A stretch of 64,000 nucleotides of DNA from Crossaster papposus (lineage: Eukaryota; Echinodermata; Asteroidea; Velatida; Solasteridae), in contig JBAIAA010000903.1 in the NCBI GenBank assembly GCA_037893245.1, forward strand, positions 186,001-250,000. The letters run 5' to 3'. Under the pieces are notes generated by a model. That model had not been told where the DNA came from. It did no database searches and saw only the letters and a list, made by a program, of their open reading frames with translations. Made by a program: the position numbers and the translations under genes. Every line of letters begins with the position of its first letter. The stretch's first letter is position 1. This document shows, one piece after another, positions 49,305-62,419 of the stretch.

Positions 49305-50265
49305 ATGTAAAGGGAAAGAAGTGTGCATAAGAAATATGTAAAGGGAAAGAAGTGTGCATAAGAAATATGTAAAGGGAAAGAAGTGTGCATAAGAAATATG
49401 TAAAGGGAAAGAAGTGTGCATAAGAAATATGTAAAGGGAAAGAAGTGTGCATAAGAAATATGTAAAGGGAAAGAAGTGTGCATAAGAAATATGTAAAGGG
49501 AAAGAAGTGTGCATAAGAAATATGTAAAGGGAAAGAAGTGTGCATAAGAAATTTGTAAAGGGAAAGAAGTGTGCATAAGAAATATGTAAAGGGAAAGAAG
49601 TGTGCATAAGAAATATGTAAAGGGAAAGAAGTGTGCATAAGAAATATGTAAAGGGAAAGAAGTGTGCATAAGAAATATGTAAAGGGAAAGAAGTGTGCAT
49701 AAGAAATATGTAAAGGGAAAGAAGTGTGCATAAGAAATATGTAAAGGGAAAGAAGTGTGCATAAGAAATATGTAAAGGGAAAGAAGTGTGCATCAGAAAT
49801 ATGTAAAGGGAAAGAAGTGTGCATAAGCAATATGTAAAGGGAAAGAAGTGTGCATAAGAAATATGTAAAGGGAAAGAAGTGTGCATAAGAAATATGTAAA
49901 GGGAAAGAAGTGTGCATAAGAAATATGTAAAGGGAAAGAAGTGTGCATAAGAAATATGTAAAGGGAAAGAAGTGTGCATAAGAAATATGTAAAGGGAAAG
50001 AAGTGTGCATAAGAAATATGTAAAGGGAAAGAAGTGTGCATAAGAAATATGTAAAGGGAAAAAAGTGTGCATAAGAAATATGTAAAGGGAAAGAAGTGTG
50101 CATAAGAAATATGTAAAGGGAAAGAAGTGTGCATAAGAAATATGTAAAGGGAAAGAAGTGTGCATAAGAAATATGTAAAGGGAAAGAAGTGTGCATAAGA
50201 AATATGTAAAGGGAAAGAAGTGTGCATAAGAAATATGTAAAGGGAAAGAAGTGTGCATAAGAAAT

Positions 50266-50301
50266 AAACACATGATGTCGGGACAAGCCCTCGAGTTAAA
50301 T
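50266..50301 (+). repeat. 36-bp spacer, type A
   Basis: Followed by two TAATAAAT monomers. Type B spacer after 10 monomers. Confidence 0.97.
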
Positions 50302-50611
50302 ATGTAAAGGGAAAGAAGTGTGCATAAGAAATATGTAAAGGGAAAGAAGTGTGCATAAGAAATATGTAAAGGGAAAGAAGTGTGCATAATAAATATGTAA
50401 AGGGAAAGAAGTGTGCATAATAAATATGTAAAGGGAAAGAAGTGTGCATAAGAAATATGTAAAGGGAAAGAAGTGTGCATAAGAAATATGTAAAGGGAAA
50501 GAAGTGTGCATAAGAAATATGTAAAGGGAAAGAAGTGTGCATAAGAAATATGTAAAGGGAAAGAAGTGTGCATAAGAAATATGTAAAGGGAAAGAAGTGT
50601 GCATAAGAAAT

Positions 50612-50647
50612 AAACACATGATGTGGGAACAAGCCCTCGAGTTAAAT
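50612..50647 (+). repeat. 36-bp spacer, type B with TACG at +90
   Basis: Next spacer, of the same class, after 14 monomers. Confidence 0.97.
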
Positions 50648-51081
50648 ATGTAAAGGGAAAGAAGTGTGCATAAGAAATATGTAAAGGGAAAGAAGTGTGC
50701 ATACGAAATATGTAAAGGGAAAGAAGTGTGCATAAGAAATATGTAAAGGGAAAGAAGTGTGCATAAGAAATATGTAAAGGGAAAGAAGTGTGCATAAGAA
50801 ATATGTAAAGGGAAAGAAGTGTGCATAAGAAATATGTAAAGGGAAAGAAGTGTGCATAAGAAATATGTAAAGGGAAAGAAGTGTGCATAAGAAATATGTA
50901 AAGGGAAAGAAGTGTGCATAAGAAATATGTAAAGGGAAAGAAGTGTGCATAAGAAATATGTAAAGGGAAAGAAGTGTGCATAAGAAATATGTAAAGGGAA
51001 AGAAGTGTGCATAAGAAATATGTAAAGGGAAAGAAGTGTGCATAATAAATATGTAAAGGGAAAGAAGTGTGCATAAGAAAT

Positions 51082-51117
51082 AAACACATGATGTGGGAAC
51101 AAGCCCTCGAGTTAAAT
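51082..51117 (+). repeat. 36-bp spacer, type B with TACG at +90
   Basis: TAATAAAT monomers at 51420 and 51514. Next spacer after 19 monomers. Confidence 0.97.
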
Positions 51118-51706
51118 ATGTAAAGGGAAAGAAGTGTGCATAAGAAATATGTAAAGGGAAAGAAGTGTGCATACGAAATATGTAAAGGGAAAGAAGTGTG
51201 CATAAGAAATATGTAAAGGGAAAGAAGTGTGCATAAGAAATATGTAAAGGGAAAGAAGTGTGCATAAGAAATATGTAAAGGGAAAGAAGTGTGCATAAGA
51301 AATATGTAAAGGGAAAGAAGTGTGCATAAGAAATATGTAAAGGGAAAGAAGTGTGCATAAGAAATATGTAAAGGGAAAGAAGTGTGCATAAGAAATATGT
51401 AAAGGGAAAGAAGTGTGCATAATAAATATGTAAAGGGAAAGAAGTGTGCATAAGAAATATGTAAAGGGAAAGAAGTGTGCATAAGAAATATGTAAAGGGA
51501 AAGAAGTGTGCATAATAAATATGTAAAGGGAAAGAAGTGTGCATAAGAAATATGTAAAGGGAAAGAAGTGTGCATAAGAAATATGTAAAGGGAAAGAAGT
51601 GTGCATAAGAAATATGTAAAGGGAAAGAAGTGTGCATAAGAAATATGTAAAGGGAAAGAAGTGTGCATAAGAAATATGTAAAGGGAAAGAAGTGTGCATA
51701 AGAAAT

Positions 51707-51742
51707 AAACACATGATGTGGGAACAAGCCCTCGAGTTAAAT
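51707..51742 (+). repeat. 36-bp spacer, type B
   Basis: Starts a shortened 39228-type module. GCCTAAAAAAT is at +180 rather than +273, and the type A spacer at +873 rather than +966. Both fit loss of three monomers that included the GCAAAAG one. Confidence 0.97.
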
Positions 51743-52579
51743 ATGTAAAGGGAAAGAAGTGTGCATAAGAAATATGTAAAAGGAAAGAAGTGTGCATAAG
51801 AAATATGTAAAGGGAAAGAAGTGTGCATAAGAAATATGTAAAGGGAAAGAAGTGTGCATAAGAAATATGTAAAGGGAAAGAAGTGTGCCTAAAAAATATG
51901 TAAAGGGAAAGAAGTGTGCATAAGAAATATGTAAAGGGAAAGAAGTGTGCATAAGAAATATGTAAAGGGAAAGAAGTGTGCATAAGAAATATGTAAAGGG
52001 AAAGAAGTGTGCATAAGATATGTGTAAAGGGAAAGAAGTGTGCATAAGAAATATGTAAAGGGAAAGAAGTGTGCATAAGAAATATGTAAAGGGAAAGAAG
52101 TGTGCATAAGAAATATGTAAAGGGAAAGAAGTGTGCATAAGAAATATGTAAAGGGAAAGAAGTGTGCATAAGAAATATGTAAAGGGAAAGAAGTGTGCAT
52201 AAGAAATATGTAAAGAGAAAGAAGTGTGCATAAGAAATATGTAAAGGGAAAGAAGTGTGCATAAGAAATATGTAAAGTGAAAGAAGTGTGCATAAGAAAT
52301 ATGTAAAGGGAAAGAAGTGTGCATGAGAAATATGTAAAGGGAAGGAAGTGTGCATAAGAAATATGTAAAGGGAAAGAAGTGTGCATAAGAAATATGTAAA
52401 GGGAAAGAAGTGTGCATAAGAAATATGTAAAGGGAAAGAAGTGTGCATACGAAATATGTGAAGGGAAAGAAGTGTGCATAAGAAATATGTAAAGGGAAAG
52501 AAGTGTGCATAAGAAATATGTAAAGGGAAAGAAGTGTGCATAAGAAATATGTAAAGGGAAAGAAGTGTGCATAAGAAAT

Positions 52580-52615
52580 AAACACATGATGTCGGGACAA
52601 GCCCTCGAGTTAAAT
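52580..52615 (+). repeat. 36-bp spacer, type A
   Basis: AAATTTG at about +284. The usual ATGAAAAGG is here AGGAAAAGG (near 52957). Next spacer after 26 monomers. Confidence 0.97.
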
Positions 52616-53421
52616 ATGTAAAGGGAAAGAAGTGTGCATAAGAAATATGTAAAGGGAAAGAAGTGTGCATAAGAAATATGTAAAGGGAAAGAAGTGTGCA
52701 TAAGAAATATGTAAAGGGAAAGAAGTGTGCATAAGAAATATGTAAAGGGAAAGAAGTGTGCATAAGAAATATGTAAAGGGAAAGAAGTGTGCATAAGAAA
52801 TATGTAAAGGGAAAGAAGTGTGCATAAGAAATATGTAAAGGGAAAGAAGTGTGCATAATAAATTTGTAAAGGGAAAGAAGTGTGCATAAGAAATATGTAA
52901 AGGGAAAGAAGTGTGCATAAGAAATATGTAAAGGGAAAGAAGTGTGCATAAGAAATAGGAAAAGGGAAAGAAGTGTGCATAAGAAATATGTAAAGGGAAA
53001 GAAGTGTGCATAAGAAATATGTAAAGGGAAAGAAGTGTGCATAAGAAATATGTAAAGGGAAAGAAGTGTGCATAAGAAATATGTAAAGGGAAAGAAGTGT
53101 GCATAAGAAATATGTAAAGGGAAAGAAGTGTGCATAAGAAATATGTAAAGGGAAAGAAGTGTGCATAAGAAATATGTAAAGGGAAAGAAGTGTGCATAAG
53201 AAATATGTAAAGGGAAAGAAGTGTGCATAAGAAATATGTAAAGGGAAAGAAGTGTGCATAAGAAATATGTAAAGGGAAAGAAGTGTGCATAAGAAATATG
53301 TAAAGGGAAAGAAGTGTGCATAAGAAATATGTAAAGGGAAAGAAGTGTGCATAAGAAATATGTAAAGGGAAAGAAGTGTGCATAAGAAATATGTAAAGGG
53401 AAAGAAGTGTGCATAAGAAAT

Positions 53422-53457
53422 AAACACATGATGTCGGGACAAGCCCTCGAGTTAAAT
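53422..53457 (+). repeat. 36-bp spacer, type A
   Basis: Type B spacer follows after 10 monomers. Confidence 0.97.
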
Positions 53458-53767
53458 ATGTAAAGGGAAAGAAGTGTGCATAAGAAATATGTAAAGGGAA
53501 AGAAGTGTGCATAAGAAATATGTAAAGGGAAAGAAGTGTGCATAAGAAATATGTAAAGGGAAAGAAGTGTGCATAATAAATATGTAAAGGGAAAGAAGTG
53601 TGCATAAGAAATATGTAAAGGGAAAGAAGTGTGCATAAGAAATATGTAAAGGGAAAGAAGTGTGCATAAGAAATATGTAAAGGGAAAGAAGTGTGCATAA
53701 GAAATATGTAAAGGGAAAGAAGTGTGCATAAGAAATATGTAAAGGGAAAGAAGTGTGCATAAGAAAT

Positions 53768-53803
53768 AAACACATGATGTGGGAACAAGCCCTCGAGTTA
53801 AAT
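53768..53803 (+). repeat. 36-bp spacer, type B with TACG at +90
   Basis: The first monomer after it reads ATTTAAAGG instead of ATGTAAAGG. Next spacer after 22 monomers. Confidence 0.97.
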
Positions 53804-54485
53804 ATTTAAAGGGAAAGAAGTGTGCATAAGAAATATGTAAAGGGAAAGAAGTGTGCATACGAAATATGTAAAGGGAAAGAAGTGTGCATAAGAAATATGT
53901 AAAGGGAAAGAAGTGTGCATAAGAAATATGTAAAGGGAAAGAAGTGTGCATAAGAAATATGTAAAGGGAAAGAAGTGTGCATAAGAAATATGTAAAGGGA
54001 AAGAAGTGTGCATAAGAAATATGTAAAGGGAAAGAAGTGTGCATAAGAAATATGTAAAGGGAAAGAAGTGTGCATAAGAAATATGTAAAGGGAAAGAAGT
54101 GTGCATAAGAAATATGTAAAGGGAAAGAAGTGTGCATAAGAAATATGTAAAGGGAAAGAAGTGTGCATAAGAAATATGTAAAGGGAAAGAAGTGTGCATA
54201 ATAAATATGTAAAGGGAAAGAAGTGTGCATAAGAAATATGTAAAGGGAAAGAAGTGTGCATAAGAAATATGTAAAGGGAAAGAAGTGTGCATAATAAATA
54301 TGTAAAGGGAAAGAAGTGTGCATAAGAAATATGTAAAGGGAAAGAAGTGTGCATAAGAAATATGTAAAGGGAAAGAAGTGTGCATAAGAAATATGTAAAG
54401 GGAAAGAAGTGTGCATAAGAAATATGTAAAGGGAAAGAAGTGTGCATAAGAAATATGTAAAGGGAAAGAAGTGTGCATAAGAAAT

Positions 54486-54521
54486 AAACACATGATGTGG
54501 GAACAAGCCCTCGAGTTAAAT
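54486..54521 (+). repeat. 36-bp spacer, type B with GCAAAAG at +118
   Basis: Module six monomers shorter than the 39228 one. Two GATATATG monomers near 54713 and 54765. Type A spacer after 24 monomers. Confidence 0.97.
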
Positions 54522-55265
54522 ATGTAAAGGGAAAGAAGTGTGCATAAGAAATATGTAAAGGGAAAGAAGTGTGCATAAGAAATATGTAAAGGGAAAGAAG
54601 TGTGCAAAAGAAATATGTAAAGGGAAAGAAGTGTGCATAAGAAATATGTAAAGGGAAAGAAGTGTGCATAAGAAATATGTAAAGGGAAAGAAGTGTGCAT
54701 AAGATATATGTAAAGGGAAAGAAGTGTGCATAATAAATATGTAAAGGGAAAGAAGTGTGCATAAGATATATGTAAAGGGAAAGAAGTGTGCATAAGAAAT
54801 ATGTAAAGGGAAAGAAGTGTGCATAAGAAATATATAAAGGGAAAGAAGTGTGCATAAGAAATATGTAAAGGGAAAGAAGTGTGCATAAGAAATATGTAAA
54901 GGGAAAGAAGTGTGCATAAGAAATATGTAAAGGGAAAGAAGTGTGCATAAGAAATATGTAAAGTGAAAGAAGTGTGCATAAGAAATATGTAAAGGGAAAG
55001 AAGTGTGCATGAGAAATATGTAAAGGGAAGGAAGTGTGCATAAGAAATATGTAAAGGGAAAGAAGTGTGCATAAGAAATATGTAAAGGGAAAGAAGTGTG
55101 CATAAGAAATATGTAAAGGGAAAGAAGTGTGCATAAGAAATATGTGAAGGGAAAGAAGTGTGCATAAGAAATATGTAAAGGGAAAGAAGTGTGCATAAGA
55201 AATATGTAAAGGGAAAGAAGTGTGCATAAGAAATATTCAAAGGGAAAGAAGTGTGCATAAGAAAT

Positions 55266-55301
55266 AAACACATGATGTCGGGACAAGCCCTCGAGTTAAA
55301 T
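55266..55301 (+). repeat. 36-bp spacer, type A
   Basis: GCTTAAG at +180, AAATTTG at about +284, AGCAATATG at +558. The same set recurs after the 56955 spacer. Next spacer after 24 monomers. Confidence 0.97.
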
Positions 55302-56045
55302 ATGTAAAGGGAAAGAAGTGTGCATAAGAAATATGTAAAGGGAAAGAAGTGTGCATAAGAAATATGTAAAGGGAAAGAAGTGTGCATAAGAAATATGTAA
55401 AGGGAAAGAAGTGTGCATAAGAAATATGTAAAGGGAAAGAAGTGTGCTTAAGAAATATGTAAAGGGAAAGAAGTGTGCATAAGAAATATGTAAAGGGAAA
55501 GAAGTGTGCATAAGAAATATGTAAAGGGAAAGAAGTGTGCATAATAAATTTGTAAAGGGAAAGAAGTGTGCATAAGAAATATGTAAAGGGAAAGAAGTGT
55601 GCATAAGAAATATGTAAAGGGAAAGAAGTGTGCATAAGAAATATGAAAAGGGAAAGAAGTGTGCATAAGAAATATGTAAAGGGAAAGAAGTGTGCATAAG
55701 AAATATGTAAAGGGAAAGAAGTGTGCATAAGAAATATGTAAAGGGAAAGAAGTGTGCATAAGAAATATGTAAAGGGAAAGAAGTGTGCATAAGAAATATG
55801 TAAAGGGAAAGAAGTGTGCATAAGCAATATGTAAAGGGAAAGAAGTGTGCATAAGAAATATGTAAAGGGAAAGAAGTGTGCATAAGAAATATGTAAAGGG
55901 AAAGAAGTGTGCATAAGAAATATGTAAAGGGAAAGAAGTGTGCATAAGAAATATGTAAAGGGAAAGAAGTGTGCATAAGAAATATGTAAAGGGAAAGAAG
56001 TGTGCATAAGAAATATGTAAAGGGAAAGAAGTGTGCATAAGAAAT

Positions 56046-56081
56046 AAACACATGATGTGGGAACAAGCCCTCGAGTTAAAC
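56046..56081 (+). repeat. 36-bp spacer, type B, ends TTAAAC
   Basis: The last base before ATGTAAAGG is C rather than T, so the downstream AAAT repeat is broken. Next spacer after 22 monomers. Confidence 0.96.
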
Positions 56082-56763
56082 ATGTAAAGGGAAAGAAGTG
56101 TGCATAAGAAATATGTAAAGGGAAAGAAGTGTGCATAAGAAATATGTAAAGGGAAAGAAGTGTGCATAAGAAATATGTAAAGGGAAAGAAGTGTGCATAA
56201 GAAATATGTAAAGGGAAAGAAGTGTGCATAAGAAATATGTAAAGGGAAAGAAGTGTGCATAAGAAATATGTAAAGGGAAAGAAGTGTGCATAAGAAATAT
56301 GTAAAGGGAAAGAAGTGTGCATAAGAAATATGTAAAGGGAAAGAAGTGTGCATAAGAAATATGTAAAGGGAAAGAAGTGTGCATAAGAAATATGTAAAGG
56401 GAAAGAAGTGTGCATAAGAAATATGTAAAGGGAAAGAAGTGTGCATAAGAAATATGTAAAGGGAAAGAAGTGTGCATAAGAAATATGTAAAGGGAAAGAA
56501 GTGTGCATAAGAAATATGTAAAGGGAAAGAAGTGTGCATAAGAAATATGTAAAGGGAAAGAAGTGTGCATAATAAATATGTAAAGGGAAAGAAGTGTGCA
56601 TAAGAAATATGTAAAGGGAAAGAAGTGTGCATAAGAAATATGTAAAGGGAAAGAAGTGTGCATAAGAAATATGTAAAGGGAAAGAAGTGTGCATAAGAAA
56701 TATGTAAAGGGAAAGAAGTGTGCATAAGAAATATGTAAAGGGAAAGAAGTGTGCATAAGAAAT

Positions 56764-56799
56764 AAACACATGATGTGGGAACAAGCCCTCGAGTTAAAT
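56764..56799 (+). repeat. 36-bp spacer, type B
   Basis: Only 5 monomers before the next spacer, the shortest spacing in the window. That short tract contains the TGTGAAGG and ATTCAAAGG variants that elsewhere mark the end of the 39228-type module, so a module end has been joined to this spacer. Confidence 0.97.
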
Positions 56800-56954
56800 A
56801 TGTAAAGGGAAAGAAGTGTGCATAAGAAATATGTGAAGGGAAAGAAGTGTGCATAAGAAATATGTAAAGGGAAAGAAGTGTGCATAAGAAATATGTAAAG
56901 GGAAAGAAGTGTGCATAAGAAATATTCAAAGGGAAAGAAGTGTGCATAAGAAAT

Positions 56955-56990
56955 AAACACATGATGTCGGGACAAGCCCTCGAGTTAAAT
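56955..56990 (+). repeat. 36-bp spacer, type A
   Basis: Repeats the 55266 neighbourhood at an offset of 1,689 bp (GCTTAAG, AAATTTG, ATGAAAAGG, AGCAATATG). Then 44 monomers, the longest spacing in the right mosaic. Confidence 0.97.
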
Positions 56991-58354
56991 ATGTAAAGGG
57001 AAAGAAGTGTGCATAAGAAATATGTAAAGGGAAAGAAGTGTGCATAAGAAATATGTAAAGGGAAAGAAGTGTGCATAAGAAATATGTAAAGGGAAAGAAG
57101 TGTGCATAAGAAATATGTAAAGGGAAAGAAGTGTGCTTAAGAAATATGTAAAGGGAAAGAAGTGTGCATAAGAAATATGTAAAGGGAAAGAAGTGTGCAT
57201 AAGAAATATGTAAAGGGAAAGAAGTGTGCATAATAAATTTGTAAAGGGAAAGAAGTGTGCATAAGAAATATGTAAAGGGAAAGAAGTGTGCATAAGAAAT
57301 ATGTAAAGGGAAAGAAGTGTGCATAAGAAATATGAAAAGGGAAAGAAGTGTGCATAAGAAATATGTAAAGGGAAAGAAGTGTGCATAAGAAATATGTAAA
57401 GGGAAAGAAGTGTGCATAAGAAATATGTAAAGGGAAAGAAGTGTGCATAAGAAATATGTAAAGGGAAAGAAGTGTGCATAAGAAATATGTAAAGGGAAAG
57501 AAGTGTGCATAAGCAATATGTAAAGGGAAAGAAGTGTGCATAAGAAATATGTAAAGGGAAAGAAGTGTGCATAAGAAATATGTAAAGGGAAAGAAGTGTG
57601 CATAAGAAATATGTAAAGGGAAAGAAGTGTGCATAAGAAATATGTAAAGGGAAAGAAGTGTGCATAAGAAATATGTAAAGGGAAAGAAGTGTGCATAAGA
57701 AATATGTAAAGGGAAAGAAGTGTGCATAAGAAATATGTAAAGGGAAAGAAGTGTGCATAAGAAATATGTAAAGGGAAAGAAGTGTGCATAAGAAATATGT
57801 AAAGGGAAAGAAGTGTGCATAAGAAATATGTAAAGGGAAAGAAGTGTGCATAAGAAATATGTAAAGGGAAAGAAGTGTGCATAAGAAATATGTAAAGGGA
57901 AAGAAGTGTGCATAAGAAATATGTAAAGGGAAAGAAGTGTGCATAAGAAATATGTAAAGGGAAAGAAGTGTGCATAAGAAATATGTAAAGGGAAAGAAGT
58001 GTGCATAAGAAATATGTAAAGGGAAAGAAGTGTGCATAAGAAATATGTAAAGGGAAAGAAGTGTGCATAAGAAATATGTAAAGGGAAAGAAGTGTGCATA
58101 AGAAATATGTAAAGGGAAAGAAGTGTGCATAAGAAATATGTAAAGGGAAAGAAGTGTGCATAATAAATATGTAAAGGGAAAGAAGTGTGCATAAGAAATA
58201 TGTAAAGGGAAAGAAGTGTGCATAAGAAATATGTAAAGGGAAAGAAGTGTGCATAATAAATATGTAAAGGGAAAGAAGTGTGCATAAGAAATATGTAAAG
58301 GGAAAGAAGTGTGCATAAGAAATATGTAAAGGGAAAGAAGTGTGCATAAGAAAT

Positions 58355-58390
58355 AAACACATGATGTGGGAACAAGCCCTCGAGTTAAAT
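58355..58390 (+). repeat. 36-bp spacer, type B
   Basis: Next spacer after 29 monomers. The interval belongs to the first copy of the 2,190-bp duplication. Confidence 0.97.
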
Positions 58391-59289
58391 ATGTAAAGGG
58401 AAAGAAGTGTGCATAAGAAATATGTAAAGGGAAAGAAGTGTGCATAAGAAATATGTAAAGGGAAAGAAGTGTGCATAAGAAATATGTAAAGGGAAAGAAG
58501 TGTGCATAAGAAATATGTAAAGGGAAAGAAGTGTGCATAAGAAATATGTAAAGGGAAAGAAGTGTGCATAAGAAATATGTAAAGGGAAAGAAGTGTGCAT
58601 AAGAAATATGTAAAGGGAAAGAAGTGTGCATAAGAAATATGTAAAGGGAAAGAAGTGTGCATAAGAAATATGTAAAGGGAAAGAAGTGTGCATAAGAAAT
58701 ATGTAAAGGGAAAGAAGTGTGCATAATAAATATGTAAAGGGAAAGAAGTGTGCATAAGAAATATGTAAAGGGAAAGAAGTGTGCATAAGAAATATGTAAA
58801 GGGAAATAAGTGTGCATAAGAAATATGTAAAGGGAAAGAAGTGTGCATAAGAAATATGTAAAGGGAAATAAGTGTGCATAAGAAATATGTAAAGGGAAAG
58901 AAGTGTGCATAAGAAATATGTAAAGGGAAAGACGTGTGCATAAGAAATATGTAAAGGGAAAGAAGTGTGCATAAGAAATATGTAAAGGGAAAGAAGTGTG
59001 CATAAGAAATATGTAAAGGGAAAGAAGTGTGCATAAGAAATATGTAAAGGGAAAGAAGTGTGCATAAGAAATATGTAAAGGGAAAGAAGTGTGCATAAGA
59101 AATATGTAAAGGGAAAGAAGTGTGCATAAGAAATATGTAAAGGGAAAGAAGTGTGCATAAGAAATATGTAAAGGGAAAGAAGTGTGCATAAGAAATATGT
59201 AAAGGGAAAGAAGTGTGCATAAGAAATATGTAAAGGGAAAGAAGTGTGCATAAGAAATATGTAAAGGGAAAGAAGTGTGCATAATAAAT

Positions 59290-59325
59290 AAACACATGAT
59301 GTCGGGACAAGCCCTCGAGTTAAAT
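59290..59325 (+). repeat. 36-bp spacer, type A after TAATAAAT
   Basis: The monomer directly before it is TAATAAAT rather than TAAGAAAT. Same at its duplicate 61480. Next spacer after 6 monomers. Confidence 0.97.
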
Positions 59326-59511
59326 ATGTAAAGGGAAAGAAGTGTGCATAAGAAATATGTAAAGGGAAAGAAGTGTGCATAAGAAATGTGTAAAGGGAAA
59401 GAAGTGTGAATAAGAAATATGTAAAGGGAAAGAAGTGTGCATAAGAAATATGTAAAGGGAAAGAAGTGTGCATAAGAAATATGTAAAGGGAAAGAAGTGT
59501 GCATAAGAAAT

Positions 59512-59547
59512 AAACACATGATGTGGGAACAAGCCCTCGAGTTAAAT
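59512..59547 (+). repeat. 36-bp spacer, type B with TACG at +90
   Basis: Counterpart of 61702. Next spacer after 22 monomers. Confidence 0.97.
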
Positions 59548-60229
59548 ATGTAAAGGGAAAGAAGTGTGCATAAGAAATATGTAAAGGGAAAGAAGTGTGC
59601 ATACGAAATATGTAAAGGGAAAGAAGTGTGCATAAGAAATATGTAAAGGGAAAGAAGTGTGCATAAGAAATATGTAAAGGGAAAGAAGTGTGCATAAGAA
59701 ATATGTAAAGGGAAAGAAGTGTGCATAAGAAATATGTAAAGGGAAAGAAGTGTGCATAAGAAATATGTAAAGGGAAAGAAGTGTGCATAAGAAATATGTA
59801 AAGGGAAAGAAGTGTGCATAAGAAATATGTAAAGGGAAAGAAGTGTGCATAAGAAATATGTAAAGGGAAAGAAGTGTGCATAAGAAATATGTAAAGGGAA
59901 AGAAGTGTGCATAAGAAATATGTAAAGGGAAAGAAGTGTGCATAATAAATATGTAAAGGGAAAGAAGTGTGCATAAGAAATATGTAAAGGGAAAGAAGTG
60001 TGCATAAGAAATATGTAAAGGGAAAGAAGTGTGCATAATAAATATGTAAAGGGAAAGAAGTGTGCATAAGAAATATGTAAAGGGAAAGAAGTGTGCATAA
60101 GAAATATGTAAAGGGAAAGAAGTGTGCATAAGAAATATGTAAAGGGAAAGAAGTGTGCATAAGAAATATGTAAAGGGAAAGAAGTGTGCATAAGAAATAT
60201 GTAAAGGGAAAGAAGTGTGCATAAGAAAT

Positions 60230-60265
60230 AAACACATGATGTGGGAACAAGCCCTCGAGTTAAAT
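60230..60265 (+). repeat. 36-bp spacer, type B with GCAAAAG at +118
   Basis: Counterpart of 62420, but cut short: another spacer follows after 7 monomers, where the duplication restarts. Confidence 0.97.
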
Positions 60266-60482
60266 ATGTAAAGGGAAAGAAGTGTGCATAAGAAATATGT
60301 AAAGGGAAAGAAGTGTGCATAAGAAATATGTAAAGGGAAAGAAGTGTGCAAAAGAAATATGTAAAGGGAAAGAAGTGTGCATAAGAAATATGTAAAGGGA
60401 AAGAAGTGTGCATAAGAAATATGTAAAGGGAAAGAAGTGTGCATAAGAAATATGTAAAGGGAAAGAAGTGTGCATAAGAAAT

Positions 60483-60518
60483 AAACACATGATGTGGGAA
60501 CAAGCCCTCGAGTTAAAT
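60483..60518 (+). repeat. 36-bp spacer, type B with TACG at +90
   Basis: Lies at the seam of the 2,190-bp tandem duplication. Next spacer after 31 monomers. Confidence 0.97.
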
Positions 60519-61479
60519 ATGTAAAGGGAAAGAAGTGTGCATAAGAAATATGTAAAGGGAAAGAAGTGTGCATACGAAATATGTAAAGGGAAAGAAGTGT
60601 GCATAAGAAATATGTAAAGGGAAAGAAGTGTGCATAAGAAATATGTAAAGGGAAAGAAGTGTGCATAAGAAATATGTAAAGGGAAAGAAGTGTGCATAAG
60701 AAATATGTAAAGGGAAAGAAGTGTGCATAAGAAATATGTAAAGGGAAAGAAGTGTGCATAAGAAATATGTAAAGGGAAAGAAGTGTGCATAAGAAATATG
60801 TAAAGGGAAAGAAGTGTGCATAAGAAATATGTAAAGGGAAAGAAGTGTGCATAAGAAATATGTAAAGGGAAAGAAGTGTGCATAAGAAATATGTAAAGGG
60901 AAAGAAGTGTGCATAATAAATATGTAAAGGGAAAGAAGTGTGCATAAGAAATATGTAAAGGGAAAGAAGTGTGCATAAGAAATATGTAAAGGGAAATAAG
61001 TGTGCATAAGAAATATGTAAAGGGAAAGAAGTGTGCATAAGAAATATGTAAAGGGAAATAAGTGTGCATAAGAAATATGTAAAGGGAAAGAAGTGTGCAT
61101 AAGAAATATGTAAAGGGAAAGACGTGTGCATAAGAAATATGTAAAGGGAAAGAAGTGTGCATAAGAAATATGTAAAGGGAAAGAAGTGTGCATAAGAAAT
61201 ATGTAAAGGGAAAGAAGTGTGCATAAGAAATATGTAAAGGGAAAGAAGTGTGCATAAGAAATATGTAAAGGGAAAGAAGTGTGCATAAGAAATATGTAAA
61301 GGGAAAGAAGTGTGCATAAGAAATATGTAAAGGGAAAGAAGTGTGCATAAGAAATATGTAAAGGGAAAGAAGTGTGCATAAGAAATATGTAAAGGGAAAG
61401 AAGTGTGCATAAGAAATATGTAAAGGGAAAGAAGTGTGCATAAGAAATATGTAAAGGGAAAGAAGTGTGCATAATAAAT

Positions 61480-61515
61480 AAACACATGATGTCGGGACAA
61501 GCCCTCGAGTTAAAT
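61480..61515 (+). repeat. 36-bp spacer, type A after TAATAAAT
   Basis: Exactly 2,190 bp from its counterpart at 59290. Next spacer after 6 monomers, as there. Confidence 0.97.
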
Positions 61516-61701
61516 ATGTAAAGGGAAAGAAGTGTGCATAAGAAATATGTAAAGGGAAAGAAGTGTGCATAAGAAATGTGTAAAGGGAAAGAAGTGTGAA
61601 TAAGAAATATGTAAAGGGAAAGAAGTGTGCATAAGAAATATGTAAAGGGAAAGAAGTGTGCATAAGAAATATGTAAAGGGAAAGAAGTGTGCATAAGAAA
61701 T

Positions 61702-61737
61702 AAACACATGATGTGGGAACAAGCCCTCGAGTTAAAT
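61702..61737 (+). repeat. 36-bp spacer, type B with TACG at +90
   Basis: Duplicate of 59512. Next spacer after 22 monomers. Confidence 0.97.
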
Positions 61738-62419
61738 ATGTAAAGGGAAAGAAGTGTGCATAAGAAATATGTAAAGGGAAAGAAGTGTGCATACGAAATA
61801 TGTAAAGGGAAAGAAGTGTGCATAAGAAATATGTAAAGGGAAAGAAGTGTGCATAAGAAATATGTAAAGGGAAAGAAGTGTGCATAAGAAATATGTAAAG
61901 GGAAAGAAGTGTGCATAAGAAATATGTAAAGGGAAAGAAGTGTGCATAAGAAATATGTAAAGGGAAAGAAGTGTGCATAAGAAATATGTAAAGGGAAAGA
62001 AGTGTGCATAAGAAATATGTAAAGGGAAAGAAGTGTGCATAAGAAATATGTAAAGGGAAAGAAGTGTGCATAAGAAATATGTAAAGGGAAAGAAGTGTGC
62101 ATAAGAAATATGTAAAGGGAAAGAAGTGTGCATAATAAATATGTAAAGGGAAAGAAGTGTGCATAAGAAATATGTAAAGGGAAAGAAGTGTGCATAAGAA
62201 ATATGTAAAGGGAAAGAAGTGTGCATAATAAATATGTAAAGGGAAAGAAGTGTGCATAAGAAATATGTAAAGGGAAAGAAGTGTGCATAAGAAATATGTA
62301 AAGGGAAAGAAGTGTGCATAAGAAATATGTAAAGGGAAAGAAGTGTGCATAAGAAATATGTAAAGGGAAAGAAGTGTGCATAAGAAATATGTAAAGGGAA
62401 AGAAGTGTGCATAAGAAAT

